Shown here piece after piece: positions 1 to 11,038 of a DNA stretch of 64,000 bases; within the stretch, counting starts at the first letter, position 1, and every line of letters begins with the position of its first letter. Made by a program: the position numbers and the translations under genes. Origin of the DNA: Myrica gale (Eukaryota > Streptophyta > Magnoliopsida > Fagales > Myricaceae). The stretch lies in the NCBI GenBank assembly GCA_963930655.1, contig OZ005605.1, forward strand, positions 14,639,501 to 14,703,500, in the 5' to 3' direction. The notes beneath the pieces were generated by a model, which did not search any database, had not been told where the DNA came from, and saw nothing but the letters and a program-made list of their open reading frames with translations.

Positions 1-1815
1 TTTGCAAGAGAGCGGATTTGGGCCCTGGGCCTGAGCTTAATCCTAGATGTGAAGGACAATGGGCCCCGACTGTCCACTCCGCACCCACTTGTTGCCTTTA
101 CCTGGGCCTTCTCCTATTTTGGGGTTCTTGTTTTCTTCAATCTATCGCCTCTGGTCTAGCAAATTTGTTTAAACTTAGATATTATAAATGGGTAGGGATT
201 ATTCTTTTCCCTTCTTTTATTTTCCCTTTTATCCTTGCGGGTACTGCCTCCTTTGCCGTGTAAGTGTGAGTTATGTACCTCTGTATGCATATTTAGTCAT
301 TTAATTAGATAGAAATCCCAAAAACATGTATATTCACAATTACATAAGCCACGCCTTTCGGGCAACAAACTCTAAGGAGTCCAATGGTGGGGTGGCCAAT
401 GTAATTTGAGGCCTAAATTAGTCCTGGTAAGTGGTATCCAATATTTGTTTGGCAAATATAGTGCAAAAATCATGCATCAAATGGCTCCACTTCATGTGCT
501 GCCCTCATCTGTAGATGTGGATTTGTGGATTTAATATTAAATTGAAATACCAATGGAGGCGTAACATTAATACTAATACAAGTTCCCATTACAAGATCTT
601 TTCCAATTTTATGTTCAAAATGTAAATATCAATATTAAATCTATATTAAATACTTTAGAGCTCCCACTATTTAGAACTTTCCGGTGTTTTAATAACACAC
701 CAAAATTTTGATCTAATTAAAAAAACTACAAAATATTCTCTCCTTATCAAATTATTTTTTTCGTTATAATATTCATTTAAATTTTCTCATCTTTTTCACC
801 AACTCTCTATCTCCAATTTTTTCTATTATAATATTCATTTAAACCTATTATGAATGCGACTGGATGAAAAAAATAAAGAAGAGTACATAATATCTGATTT
901 GTCTTTTCGGCAACAAAGAAATTATGTACAACTAATTTAAATTGAGTATATAATATTTATTATTTTGAAATGTTAGCTTTAATTTCGATCTAATTTATTG
1001 GGATGGAATGAAGAACTCTTCATGGAAATGGAATCCATACATTCCCAGAATTGCCTATCATTGCAGCCCCGTGATAGATACGTACCTGATTTCTTATGAA
1101 ACGACAGCCTCAAGTAGGGAAAAAGATTCTCCTTTCTTTAGCTAGGAAAAGGTTTTCCTGTTGCCTAGCAAAACTTTGAGATCTCGTAGGTTACATGATA
1201 TCAATCAAATTCAGTAGTTACGAGCTGATAGCTTGATTGGCACTCCTTTCTTTAAAGAGAGATCGGTCTCGAGATTGACCTCACGGGCTCTAGGCTTGGC
1301 CTGCTTACCAGCTTATTACTTGAAAAAAAATCAAATCTAGTAGGTCAAGTTCCTTTTTCAGAAAATGTAAGTGGAGCCACACAAAAAGAAGAAGATTAGA
1401 GTGGGGAGGGATAAAAGGTCCCCAAAAATAGGTGATAGATGCACAAGTACGAGTCCTCCCATTATTTCAAGCAATGACGAATCAGATGGACAGAACCAAA
1501 TCAGCGCTCTGTCTTGTCTATATGAATTTTGCGTAGACAAGTTCATTTCTTGTCTCTTTTTTTTTATCTCTTTCACTTCCTAACGTCGGAGACGACAAAA
1601 AAAAAAAAAAAAAAGGCACTCCTGCCTTCCCTGGCGAAGGGAGATTCGTTAACCTGTCCCACTTACCGAGTGGATATATTTTTCATACTTTTACTGTCCT
1701 CTGAATAGCCTAGATTCCTAGAAATTAAAAAGCTTATATATATATTTGGAATGGCCCGACCACCCGCAAAATGAACTAAAAGTTTCGGGGTAATTGATTA
1801 AAAAATACCAAAATT
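1..1815. other. AT-rich intergenic region, no supported gene
   Basis: Short open frames occur (for example at 18-263 and 1371-1583), but they have low-complexity or random composition and I recognise no domain. A poly-A run lies near 1597-1614. The stretch around 640-860 has the TAAAATTTT-rich composition of the dispersed repeats seen again at about 3200, 12350 and 45780. Nothing else can be supported. Confidence 0.5.
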
Positions 1816-1950
1816 CAGTGGCGGAACCAGGATCCTAGTTGAGGGAGGGCAAATTCTTAAGGCGAAATGACATTAAATTTTTTTTCTAAGTTATGTAAAA
1901 AATATATTAAAGTTAAAATATCGAAAATTAAAAACTAAAATCATTAAACT
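1816..1950 (+). repeat. Partial copy of the CAGTGGCGG-terminus element
   Basis: The segment begins CAGTGGCGGAACCAGGATCC and shares, in the same order, the motifs AGGCGAAATGACA and TTAAAATATCGAAAATTAA with the element inserted in exon 2 of the ABCC pseudogene (48563-49420). No matching right end was seen downstream, so this looks like a left-end fragment of the same non-autonomous family. Confidence 0.6.
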
Positions 1951-2717
1951 TCCTCAAATGAGGGATCTTTACCTCATTATCAATGAAGCACTGTAATTGA
2001 TTCCACAAAAGAAGCAGTCACTCAAATAAAAAACCAGTCCATAAAATGTCATAGTCATCATTAACGGCTGATATGAGAGTGTACGTCAAGGCTTGTTTTT
2101 AACGGAATATCAACCTCATAGAGCTATTTTTCGTTTTTCTTACCTCGGAGTATATTTATAACTTTTAAGTATTATAAGGACTATAGATGCAATTATGCAT
2201 TTAATTCTGCTAGAGCGACAATATTAATTACAACGTGTTCAAACATTCACCGGAGCTAATCAAACATGCGGCTTGATTTTGGGCTTAAAACCAGTAGAAC
2301 CCATAAGATTGCTTTTTCATATGCTATTTTCCGTGGATGTTTGACATGCTGGTTTGACCCATGCCCATGCAGATGCAGGAATCGAGGGTCAAGACTGGGC
2401 CAGAAAAATGATACCCCACTTTGCAACGTAATAAAAACGGACTTGTTGCTGGTGTAAGCAAGTAGGCCCAGTCGATTGTGGTTCTAGTTTTGCGGCTTAA
2501 AATAGAACCACAGTCCAACACCGTAACTTGGACCCGGTATCCAGTTTGGGGCGACTGATTTCAATCTTCCTCTATTAATCATGTAGGGTCCATTTTATAG
2601 TCAACATACTCATTAAGACCCAACTAGCCGGAAACTAATTGGAAACTTGTTGTGTAAGGAAAGAAAGGATTTCCCAACGGGGCACGTTGAAAGTGGCAGC
2701 TGGATAGCAAAAGTGGA

Positions 2718-3137
2718 TTGTTCTCGTCCCGTAGAACATCGATAATAGAAACGAAAATGTCCAATATGGAAGTGCGACCCAAAGAATACGCCCACTTTAG
2801 TTCAAAAGAACAAAAGAAGGAAAATTTAGAAAAAAAAGAACAAAAGAAGGAAAAATTTACAAGAAAAAAAACAAAAGCGAATAATAACAACGTTGATGAG
2901 GCGGAACATTCTAGCGATCCACCGCCATGCAGTGGATCACCAAGCCATGGTATTGGTCATGGTCAAGTATCAATTCCTGCTACCGCCAATGACATCCCTC
3001 CCCGTCAGAATGCGTACCAAGAATACCCTCCGTGTCAGCATGTTCACCACCAGTACCCACCACATTACTATCCACCACCAGTGTATACGACTAGCTACAA
3101 CATGGCATACGCAAGTAGTAGCTACGGAACATTCTAG
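2718..3137 (+). pseudogene. HIPP-like C-terminal fragment (possible)
   Basis: The frame has a lysine-rich stretch (KKEQKKEKFTRKKTK) followed by a His/Pro/Tyr-rich tail (HHQYPPHYYPPPVYTTSYN). That order, basic linker then PPxY-rich tail, resembles the C-terminal half of heavy-metal-associated isoprenylated plant proteins. The metal-binding HMA domain (MxCxxC) is absent, and so is the expected CaaX box: the frame ends at an abrupt TAG. The lysine-rich part contains a short internal DNA duplication (2802-2858). The motif GAACATTCTAGCGA occurs both inside the frame (near 2906) and at its end (3127), suggesting a small rearrangement. I read it as a broken gene fragment. It may be chance composition. 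Confidence 0.4.
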
Positions 3138-3189
3138 CGACCCACCGCGTCAGCATGAAAGATTGAGGAAAACAGAAAGTACTGTCTGA

Positions 3190-3340
3190 AAAACTCAAGT
3201 TGCGTTCGTATTATAAAATTTTACACTTTTTAAAATTTTAACATAATAAAATATTATAATATAATTTTTTCTTTATTAAATTATTATTTTTTATTATAAA
3301 AATATAAAAAATTATCTTCATGAGCTATTAGAGACGTATA
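3190..3340. repeat. TAAAATTTTA-rich dispersed MITE-like repeat
   Basis: This segment (TTATAAAATTTTACAC, then long AT runs and TTTTTTATTATAAAAA) resembles, in inverted orientation, segments near 12340-12500 and 45775-45868 that carry GTTAAAATTTTAG/AAGTGTAAAATTTTG. I infer a dispersed non-autonomous repeat family. The boundaries are approximate. Confidence 0.4.
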
Positions 3341-3970
3341 ATGGCCATCTGGTCATGATTTATTAAATTACCTCTCTTCATGTTCTGGTCATGTAAGCTT
3401 GAGGCCCCCATAACTTTATGTTGCACTCCCAAACTTTTGTTTTCTTCTTGTGTGTTTCCATTAGCTGTAAATGTTCGGTTAATTGTAGGGCCCTTGAAAT
3501 CCTTAAAACCCTTTGTTTCCTAAGTGTAATGAGTGTGTTTTGACTGCAAAGTGTTAGGCCTGGAAAGATGAGGTCATAAGTGTTAGGTCCTGGTTTTTTG
3601 TGTTCCCTTTCGAAAAAGCCGACACTTGCTTAGCTCGTCTTTAAAGAAATAGGCTTCAGGTTTGATGGGTTTTCTTTTATTTGCCTCTTTCCTTTTGAAA
3701 AGCAGTCTCTTTCTTTCATTAATACCGCCTTTGGAGGGTGTGATAGGATTGTCCCTTTTGTCAGATGTCCCTTCCTTTTATCAATGTGAAAGATTGCTAG
3801 CCTCCGTAGAAATGAAAAAGAAGAAGAAGAAAAAAAAGAAATATTTCAAGTTGTGAACTGGCAGGAACCGATAAAAGCCAATAAAGGAAGTGAGATCAGG
3901 GACCATGCCTAGGAAATTGTCAGAAACCAAGGCCTTGTTTTGGAAGACTGCGCGGAAAGGGCGCATTCGC
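3340..3970. other. Intergenic, no gene seen
   Basis: Ordinary AT-rich intergenic DNA with a purine-rich AAG/A tract near 3811-3843. The open frames here lack recognisable domains. Confidence 0.5.
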
Positions 3971-3974
3971 CCCC

Positions 3975-4140
3975 GCTGGTCGTCCCGCCCCCACTGGCTC
4001 TGAAGCAGGCATGGGCCAGTGGGGGAAAACCTGATTCTTAATCATATATATATATATATATATGTATATAATTATTGAACTTTTGGAGCCAGTGGGGGCG
4101 GTCGTCCCCACCCGCACCCCCTTGGCTCCGCCTCTGCCAA
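3975..4140. repeat. Foldback repeat with (TA)n core
   Basis: GTCCCGCCCCCACTGGCTC (about 3982-4000) is repeated in inverted form as GAGCCAGTGGGGGCGG (about 4086-4101), with an AT dinucleotide tract at about 4044-4066 in the loop. The right edge CCCCCTTGGCTCCGCC resembles, in reverse, the CAGTGGCGGAGCC-type ends of the non-autonomous family at 1816 and 48563. It is probably a MITE remnant. Confidence 0.5.
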
Positions 4141-5746
4141 AATTGTACCGGTCAGTCCCTAGAGTTTGAACTTTTCTCAAACTAGTCCACAGACTTTAAT
4201 TCATTCTACAAAAGCCCTTGAACTTCATCTTCTTCTTTTTTAAGGCATTCCATCAAATCGGGCTCAACTTCACGACGAAGAATGCAGAAGTAACATTTTA
4301 ATCCATGTTATCATCCCTTCATAACATGACATGTGTCCAATTGACATATCATTACGCCACAAGGGATGACCTCTGTCATGTTATTTTCCCCTGCCCCCGT
4401 CGCATAACAGAAATCCCCAAATCCCCAAATTGGTTCTCGTGACCCTGACGAACCCTAACTTTTCATTGAACTGAGATTCCACCGATTAGTTCGCAGCGGC
4501 TCACCAGTAGTTAGCTTTTTCATCACCGATTAGTCTTTTGAAGACAGATATGTCCTCAGAAGGTACTGAACGTGCAGATCTGTAAAGTTATTTGCTTTTC
4601 CATCCATCTTCATCAATTGACATACTGAACGTGCGTTGGCTTCCGTTGTGCAGTTGGCTCTCTATCTTTTTAGGCATATTGTTCTTGTTATTTTCGTTTC
4701 TATCGTCTGTTTACGAAGGGTGCTTGCGTGATATTTATAGGATCTATTTTTTACAGAACACTTTGAGTTTTGCGTTGAATGGTCTCTTTCTCATATGCCT
4801 ATATTTTTGTCTCTTTGTTGAGGTGGTATGGGACCTGCAACGATGGGGAAAAGGGACCTTCAACATCTTAATTAATTATGTACTTGGGATGGTGTGGGGT
4901 CAATTATATAGTCAAGGTGAGGTAGAAATATTTATGTCGATAAGCACTTTCTTTCTTTCTTAGATATTATATTTGGGAAGCATCAATGTTTGTCTATGTG
5001 CTTGAGTATTGTATTGGACCCTTCAGTTTGGGGGAAAGGAAACTTGAATGTGCAGTTGTTGTTTAAGTGTACAGAAAGTGCATAATTCACGTGGGACCCT
5101 ACTATTTTTTACTTCTCTTGTTACATAGATGTCTTTGTCTTTGAATCTTGTTGATTGTCTCAATTAACCATAGTGATCCCCTTTTATTTTTTGTCATTGT
5201 TCTATTTTAAAAGTTCAGCACTACATCTTTTTGCATGGCTTATAAGCTGGTCGTTATTTTCCCATAACTTGTTTTGCATGGCTTATTTGCATCCCTTTGT
5301 GTGCCAGATTTCTCAAGTGGGATGAACAATTAGAATTTTTCATGGATGCAGTACATGAGCTTGACAGTAATCACGTTCTTATATGTCCAATAGAAATTAC
5401 AAAACAGTAAAGAACTTGATTATTGCATCACACTGTTTTCTATGAAAAGTAAGTGAAATCAAATTTTCCCAAAACATAGACTTGAGACATTAGCATAGAA
5501 CTGAAAATCAAGTGAAGAACATAGTGAAATTTTTGTAATGCTGATGAAATAAAATGGAATACAAATGTCACTAATATTGTTTTATGAAATGGAAAACAAA
5601 AAAAGACACATGAAGAAACAGTTCTTATTGCTTTTCTTTTTCCATGGCTTGCTTTAATATTCTTCTTTCCGCATGTATTGTTTGCCTTGCAGTTTCTTAC
5701 GTTTGCATGATGAGAACACAACTAATAGGTATTGTATTTATTGCAG
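4140..5746. other. Region upstream of MULE, no supported gene
   Basis: A 123-codon hydrophobic frame at 4592-4963 has no recognisable family and sits in T-rich DNA. The region may be the 5' flank or leader of the MULE that starts at 5747, because TTGCAG immediately precedes its first ATG like a splice acceptor. No terminal inverted repeat could be identified. Confidence 0.35.
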
Positions 5747-8700
5747 ATGGTTAGATTGTGGCTTTATCATGGTGGATCAATGAACTTCGTGAAATGAGCT
5801 TATGTAGATGGTGAGGTCACCTTTCTTGGTGATCTGGACCCAGACTATATAAGCGTAGCACATATATTGAAGCATGTAAAGGTGAAATTAAAGTACAAAA
5901 ATGTGAAGAGAAGGTGTTGCAAGCTTGGTCGGGACTCATTTGTGGAAGCAATGGTGTATTTGGAAACTAATGCAGACATGTTAAGGATGATCGACAGATT
6001 GCATCCGAGTAAGGTTCGGGATGATCTCCATATATACTTGGAGCATGAAGTGGACATACCAGATTTATTGCCACCCGATACAGACTGTAGTGAAGGATTG
6101 GGAGATGGGTAGGGTGAGGGACTGGGAGGGAATGCAAGTGTTGTAACGGACTCTGAAGTAGGTTCCGAAAATAGTGGTTCTAATTCTTAAACTGAATGTG
6201 CTAGATTGAGTGACATGTACGACACTAATGAGGGTGACGAAGGGCTATTCGAGCTATTATCATTTGGGAATGATGTGGATTATAACTTGGAAAAAGAATT
6301 TTCAGAGGATTCCGTTACTGAAGGTGCTGATAATGGGAAGGGGAAGAAGGTGGCAAAGGAAAGGGCAGCTACAAGTACTGAGAGGGCAGCTGCAAGTACA
6401 GAGAGGGAGCCTCCATCTCAAATCGAGGCATTTGCATCCCAACGCAAAGATGTTGTTGAATAGTCTGGTCACGGTGGCAAAGTAGAGAACACAACGGAGG
6501 ATGAGGCTGATGATGGAGTTATATCAGAGGAGGTTGGCAGCACAAGTGAAGATGCGGACTTCGATAGTGACTATCCTCGCAGGATACGGTATCCTGATTT
6601 TTGTAACGATGACCTGACGAGACCAATTCAGATGGTGAATGGGTTGAAGTTCAAAGACGTTTCACTTTTCAACGAAGCTCTGAAGTTGTACATTATACAA
6701 TCAAAATTTGATTACAAATTTCTGAAGAATGACAAGCTGTGAGTCAGAGCCATTTGTAAGAAGCCTCCATGTCTGTGGATGATCCAAGTTTAGTGGATGA
6801 ATCGAGGAGAGGCATTTCAAGTGAAGAAGTTTCTTAGTGAACATAACCGTGGGGCACACCATAAGAATAACAAACTCAATCATTGGTTTAGTGTTGCTCA
6901 TTACGTTTAGCAGATAAGAGACAACTCGAATCTGCCACCAACGACCCTATGGAAGCAGATACAGAAGGATTTTTAGGTTGAAATGTCGAAAAATCATATG
7001 TATCGAGCCAAAAAACTGGGTCTTGAGATCATATGTATCGGAAACACGCCGACCAATATAGGTTCATGTACGACTACGCTACAACAATTTACAAATAGAA
7101 TGAGGGTAGTTGTGTGAAGATTGCTAAGGACAAGGTATTCATTCAAAGGATGTATGTGAGGTTCGATGCATGTAAGCATGGGTTCTTGCTTGGCTGCAGG
7201 CCAATCATTTGTGTCTAAGTGTCATCATAAGGGGCCACTTGAGGCCAACTTTTATGTGCAGTGGGGAAGGATGCCAACGATGAGATGTTCCCAATTGCAG
7301 TGATCATTGTAGAGTTGGAGTGTAGGATGTCATGGACGTGGTTTCTCACTATTTTGTTGGAGGATATTGGGTTGGGGGATACACGTGCTTGGACTTGGAT
7401 GTCCGATAGACAAAAGGTAAAGTTACATTTGTTTTTTTATTCCTAGCATCAACCTTTAAATTTGTTAGAAGTGACTCTACAATTATTACAATCAGTTCTG
7501 AGTTATTGAAAGTTAGTTATGTGATTGGTCAAGATGGTAAGAACAAGATTGCTTTTTTGTTTAGTCCACGGGCACTGGTGTTCTTATTTGATATCTTTTT
7601 TTTGAAAAAAGGCTTATCATGTGATTGTGGTTGCATTATATCCTATTTTCTTGTTTGCATAAGACATTTTTTAGTGTGTGTGCCACTCAAAGAAGGCATA
7701 ATACATAGACATGAGTCTGAAGAAATTTTTAACTCTTGCCATGGTATGTTGCATTTCCCATTTACTTCAACGATCAAACTTGAAAGTTGCTACAATCTGG
7801 TACTTATTTTATCTGAATATGTGAATATGTTTTCTGGAATTGGGTATTCGTGATGCCTTTGAGGCACTCCAACCAGATGTCGAGCAGGACCATTGTCTGA
7901 GGAATTTACATGCCAATGTGAAGTGTAAAGGGCACAGAGGGAAGCCATCAAATACGAGCTGGAATCTGCTGCTAAGGGATGTACTCGCATTAAGCTTGAC
8001 CATATATACAAGTCTTCAAAGGGATCAATCCAGATTGTTTTGCCTACTTGGATAAAATTGATCCCAAAGGATGTCCAAGCATGCATTCTGGGTATACAGC
8101 AAATGTGATACATTAATGAATAATATCGCCGAGCCATTTATTCTGGATAAAGGATGCAAGGGACAAACCAATTTTGACAATGTTGGAGCAGAGACGTTAA
8201 GTCATGAAACGGTTTGTGGCAAAATGAGTTGGGATTCAGAAGGCTACTTGGACCATATGCCCGAGGATCAGAGTTAAATTGAAAGGGCCAAGAACAATTC
8301 GAGATTCTGTCTTTGTAACTGGACTGATGGGCACGTCCTGGAGGTTGAGCCATTGAATGACTCACAGAAGCTTGTGAACCTTGGAAGGATGGAATGCTCG
8401 TGGGGCAAATGACAATTGAATGGGATCTCGTGCTCCCATGCTTGCGCAATAATTTACTATGAGACGTGGCTACTCGAGGATTATGTTGATGCTTGCTATC
8501 GCATTGATGCTTATAAACTATGTTACGCCACTACCATCCACGCAATGCCTGGATTTGATCTTTGGCCACATGCTCATAATGATCAACCTGAGCGACCACA
8601 AATTAGGGTGGCACTAGGGAGGCCCAAAAAAGCAAGAGTACGGGCGGAGGGTGAGCTACAAGACTCGTATTGGGTCATTCGTGTCAGATATGATATTCGG

Positions 8701-8812
8701 TGTGGGAAATGTGGAGTCTAAGGCCATATAACGCGTGCTCATGCAAGAAACCCGACAATTCCAATCGTCGAATATGCCCCAAAAAGTCTAGTAAGAAAAA
8801 CAGGAACCCCGA
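5747..8812 (+). pseudogene. Degenerate Mutator-like (MULE/MuDR) transposase
   Basis: Reading across frames gives a MULE transposase in the expected order. First is an N-terminal PMD-type region (MVRLWLYHGGSMNFV, then GDLDPDYISVAHILKHVK). An acidic linker and a MuDR-type domain around 6540-6760 (PIQMVNGLKFKDVSLFNEALK) follow. The catalytic core is at about 7150-7416 (GKDANDEMFPIAVIIVELE, MSWTWFLTILLEDIGLG), with a probable intron to about 7838. Next come a helical region (DHCLRNLHANVKCKGHRG; MSKHAFWVYSKCDTLMNN), a SWIM zinc finger (about 8385-8460, GISCSHACAII) and a C-terminal zinc knuckle (CGKCGV then GH, about 8701-8730). Many in-frame stops and frameshifts are present. The first catalytic D region (normally GVDGxHLKG) is destroyed at about 7209-7245. 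It is a dead autonomous element; no TIRs or TSD were found. Confidence 0.9.
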
Positions 8813-8906
8813 GGTACATGCTTCAAATGCACCATCAATGTTGTTATCCTATGACAAAATTGCCATAAATCATGTTTATTGCTTGCTTATAATTTTTTTA
8901 ATGCAG

Positions 8907-9533
8907 GCTATTCCACATAGCAGTGAAACTGGAACATCCCAAACTGATGGGACCTCTGGAATCGTAGGAACATCACATGACTAGAACCACTACACGTAAA
9001 AGGCGAGGGACGCAAGCGAATGTCCAGGTCAATAAAATTTTTCATTTCCAAATTGGTTATATCTGATTAGCCATTTAACTCCTATGTTCATTTATGTAGG
9101 AAAGTGCACAACTACGTAGATCACCTCGCAAGAAATTAATCGCACAAACTAACAACGAATTTGAGCAATCCAATGTTGTGACCGGGGTAAAACTTATATG
9201 TAAACACATTGAACTACATAGCTTCACTTTTAATATGTAATTAATAAATATTTATTGTATGAATGCAGGGAAGTTCCCAACCACCTATATTACCCCATAG
9301 ATCACTTAGCAAGAAATCAAGCGCACAAACTTCTCATGAAGTTAAGACCTCAAATGTTGTGACCATGGTAAAACCTATACTTGAAAGCACTCATCAATAA
9401 AGTATTACTGAAAACATGTGACTAATATGTATTTCTTTTATGATTGTAGGGAAGTTCCTAACCACCTACGTTACCGCGTAGATCGCCGCGCAAGAAATCC
9501 AGCACCAACCCCTTCCTCAGACCCACTCAATGA
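8907..9533 (+). pseudogene. MULE C-terminal exons with triplicated SPRKK exon
   Basis: Downstream of the zinc knuckle, splice-like boundaries define an exon at 8907-9027 (basic, TRTTTRKRRGTQANVQ in one frame) and three related phase-0 exons at 9100-9186, 9269-9367 and 9450-9533. They encode RRSPRKK, HRSLSKK and RRSPRKK followed by similar S/T/N/Q-rich tails; the first two both end in SNVVT. Each is preceded by a TAG or CAG acceptor, and the first two are followed by GGTAAAAC. The last ends in a TGA stop and has an in-frame TAA at 9459, where the sister exon has CAA. I interpret these as the variable C-terminus of the MULE protein, expanded by exon duplication. SPRKK-like motifs are known minor-groove DNA-binding elements; that role here is inference. 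Confidence 0.65.
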
Positions 9534-10178
9534 TAACCAACATGTGGAAGACATCATTCTTGAAGCTATTATGTTAACTTGATTTGTGAAACTGCATGTT
9601 GTTTATTTTGATGTTGTTATTGTTCACTTGATTTGTGAAACTGAATGTTGTTCTTTTTTATGGGCATGTATTGAATGTTGTTCATTTTGAAACTAGATGT
9701 CATGGATGCTGCTACGTATTTTGAAACTTATTCTATTGGAGAAACTTCATTGTGATGTAGTTATTAGATTGGAAGATGGATACGGGCTGGGAGTGAATCT
9801 ACTGCAGGACCTTGTAAATCTCTCTCCAACTCTTAAGTTGAAGTTTGTCAGCTAATAAGAAAAGATTCCACCTTGGAAAACTAACATGTTTTATATCAAA
9901 GATTTGTTAGCTTTAAACCGAATAGTGCCAAAATCTAAAAGGCATAGTAAAAACATCTTAACATAAAGGTTTCTCTAAATGGGATTGCCTCTAAAGAGTC
10001 CCATAGATTCAAATTTTAGAATCATCAACATCATAACAGAAAAGTGCCTTGTGCAGGTCCACTAGAGCAATCAACACCTAACAAATTACATCAAATCACC
10101 TAACAAATTACATTAGAGAAATCAACACCTAAGAAACCCAAATACGATAAACAACATGCTAATTATAATGGCCTTAAG
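9534..10178. other. Intergenic between MULE and zinc-finger gene
   Basis: This contains direct repeats of TTGATTTGTGAAACTG (about 9580 and 9629) and TGAATGTTGTTC. No coding signal was recognised. It is plausibly the 3' UTR region of both convergent genes. Confidence 0.4.
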
Positions 10179-10703
10179 TCAGTTTTCCTTTGCAATGTGA
10201 CATCGGAGTTGTGCATCCACCACTTTAACCTCTTCAAGCACCCTTTTAAATTGATCGTCTATTATTTTTTGAAGTTCTACCACCATTTCGATCTGCTCGT
10301 CCTTCGATTTCAGCATACGTATGACTTCAGCCATATCTTTGATGTCTCTTGAAGAAACAATTTCTTCTTTTGACATTTTCTCCATAAACAGAGGGGGTTC
10401 TAACCATTGAAAGAAAATCACATCCAACCTGACTCTACAGATCTCAAGTTTATCAAGTGATACTTAGTCGAAAAAAACAAACAATATTGAAAAATGAACA
10501 ACACCCAAACGTGACAGAGAAAATTGCAAACTTTTTTCTTCATATCGTTGACATCCATAAAAGCGTCGGCGTGGATTTCCATTGGTCATGCTAGTCCGTA
10601 ACTTTGTTGGAATCCCACACTTGCACAGTGGCTGAGGGAGCACCTCAACTGAGATAACATCATTGCATCTAGCTGAAGATGATGTTGAAATAGTGGACGT
10701 CAT
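10179..10703 (-). CDS. GRF-type zinc-finger protein (two exons, possibly decayed)
   Basis: On the minus strand an ATG at 10703 opens a frame with a Ser/Thr-rich leader and then a plant GRF-type zinc finger: CKCGIPTKLRTS, then NPRRRFYGCQRYEE. After an apparent intron (about 10535-10425) the second exon reads FFQWLEPPLF, the usual end of the GRF finger, followed by a charged, coiled-coil-prone tail with Glu/Lys-rich heptads ending at 10179. This is the layout of the short uncharacterised plant proteins of the At4g04775 type. The exact splice sites are unsure, and the last zinc-ligand Cys before FFQW is not clear in the chosen frame, so the gene may be damaged. It lies convergent to the MULE pseudogene 3' end and may have been carried within the same element. 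Function unknown; GRF fingers bind nucleic acid in other proteins. Confidence 0.65.
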
Positions 10704-10925
10704 GCTAGATCTTGAGAAAAAAAAAGATTGAAAATTACAATCAAATGCCAAATCAATGGAGTGCTCAACTTGTCAGATGCTAATTTACTTAGAGTTCAGT
10801 GGTATTTGCAGGAATATGGATGGAAATAGAAGAATAGAAAGGTTTCCAAGAAGAGCAGAATACATTGATCAGATTTGTATGGAGAGTCTTAGTCCAGAAA
10901 ACCACTAAAGTCAAAACATGTGTTC

Positions 10926-11038
10926 TTATCCATTGCCTTTTCATATTCTAATCCATTGCCTTTTCATATCTTATCCATTGCCTTTTCATATACTAATTCA
11001 TTGTCTTTTCATATCTTATCCATTGCCTTTTCATATAC
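10926..11038. repeat. Short tandem repeat (about 20-27 bp unit)
   Basis: Five imperfect copies of a unit built on ATCCATTGCCTTTTCATAT follow one another, some with a CTAA or CTT spacer. It is a minisatellite-like array in the 5' flank of the zinc-finger gene on the minus strand. Confidence 0.85.

Noticed and set aside
1358..1583. Overlapping open frames on both strands near 1.4-1.6 kb
   Set aside because: They are antisense shadows of each other in low-complexity sequence with no domain.
4592..4963. 123-codon hydrophobic open frame upstream of the MULE
   Set aside because: Its composition follows T-rich DNA, no family or neighbouring exon is recognisable, and it has no clear gene context.
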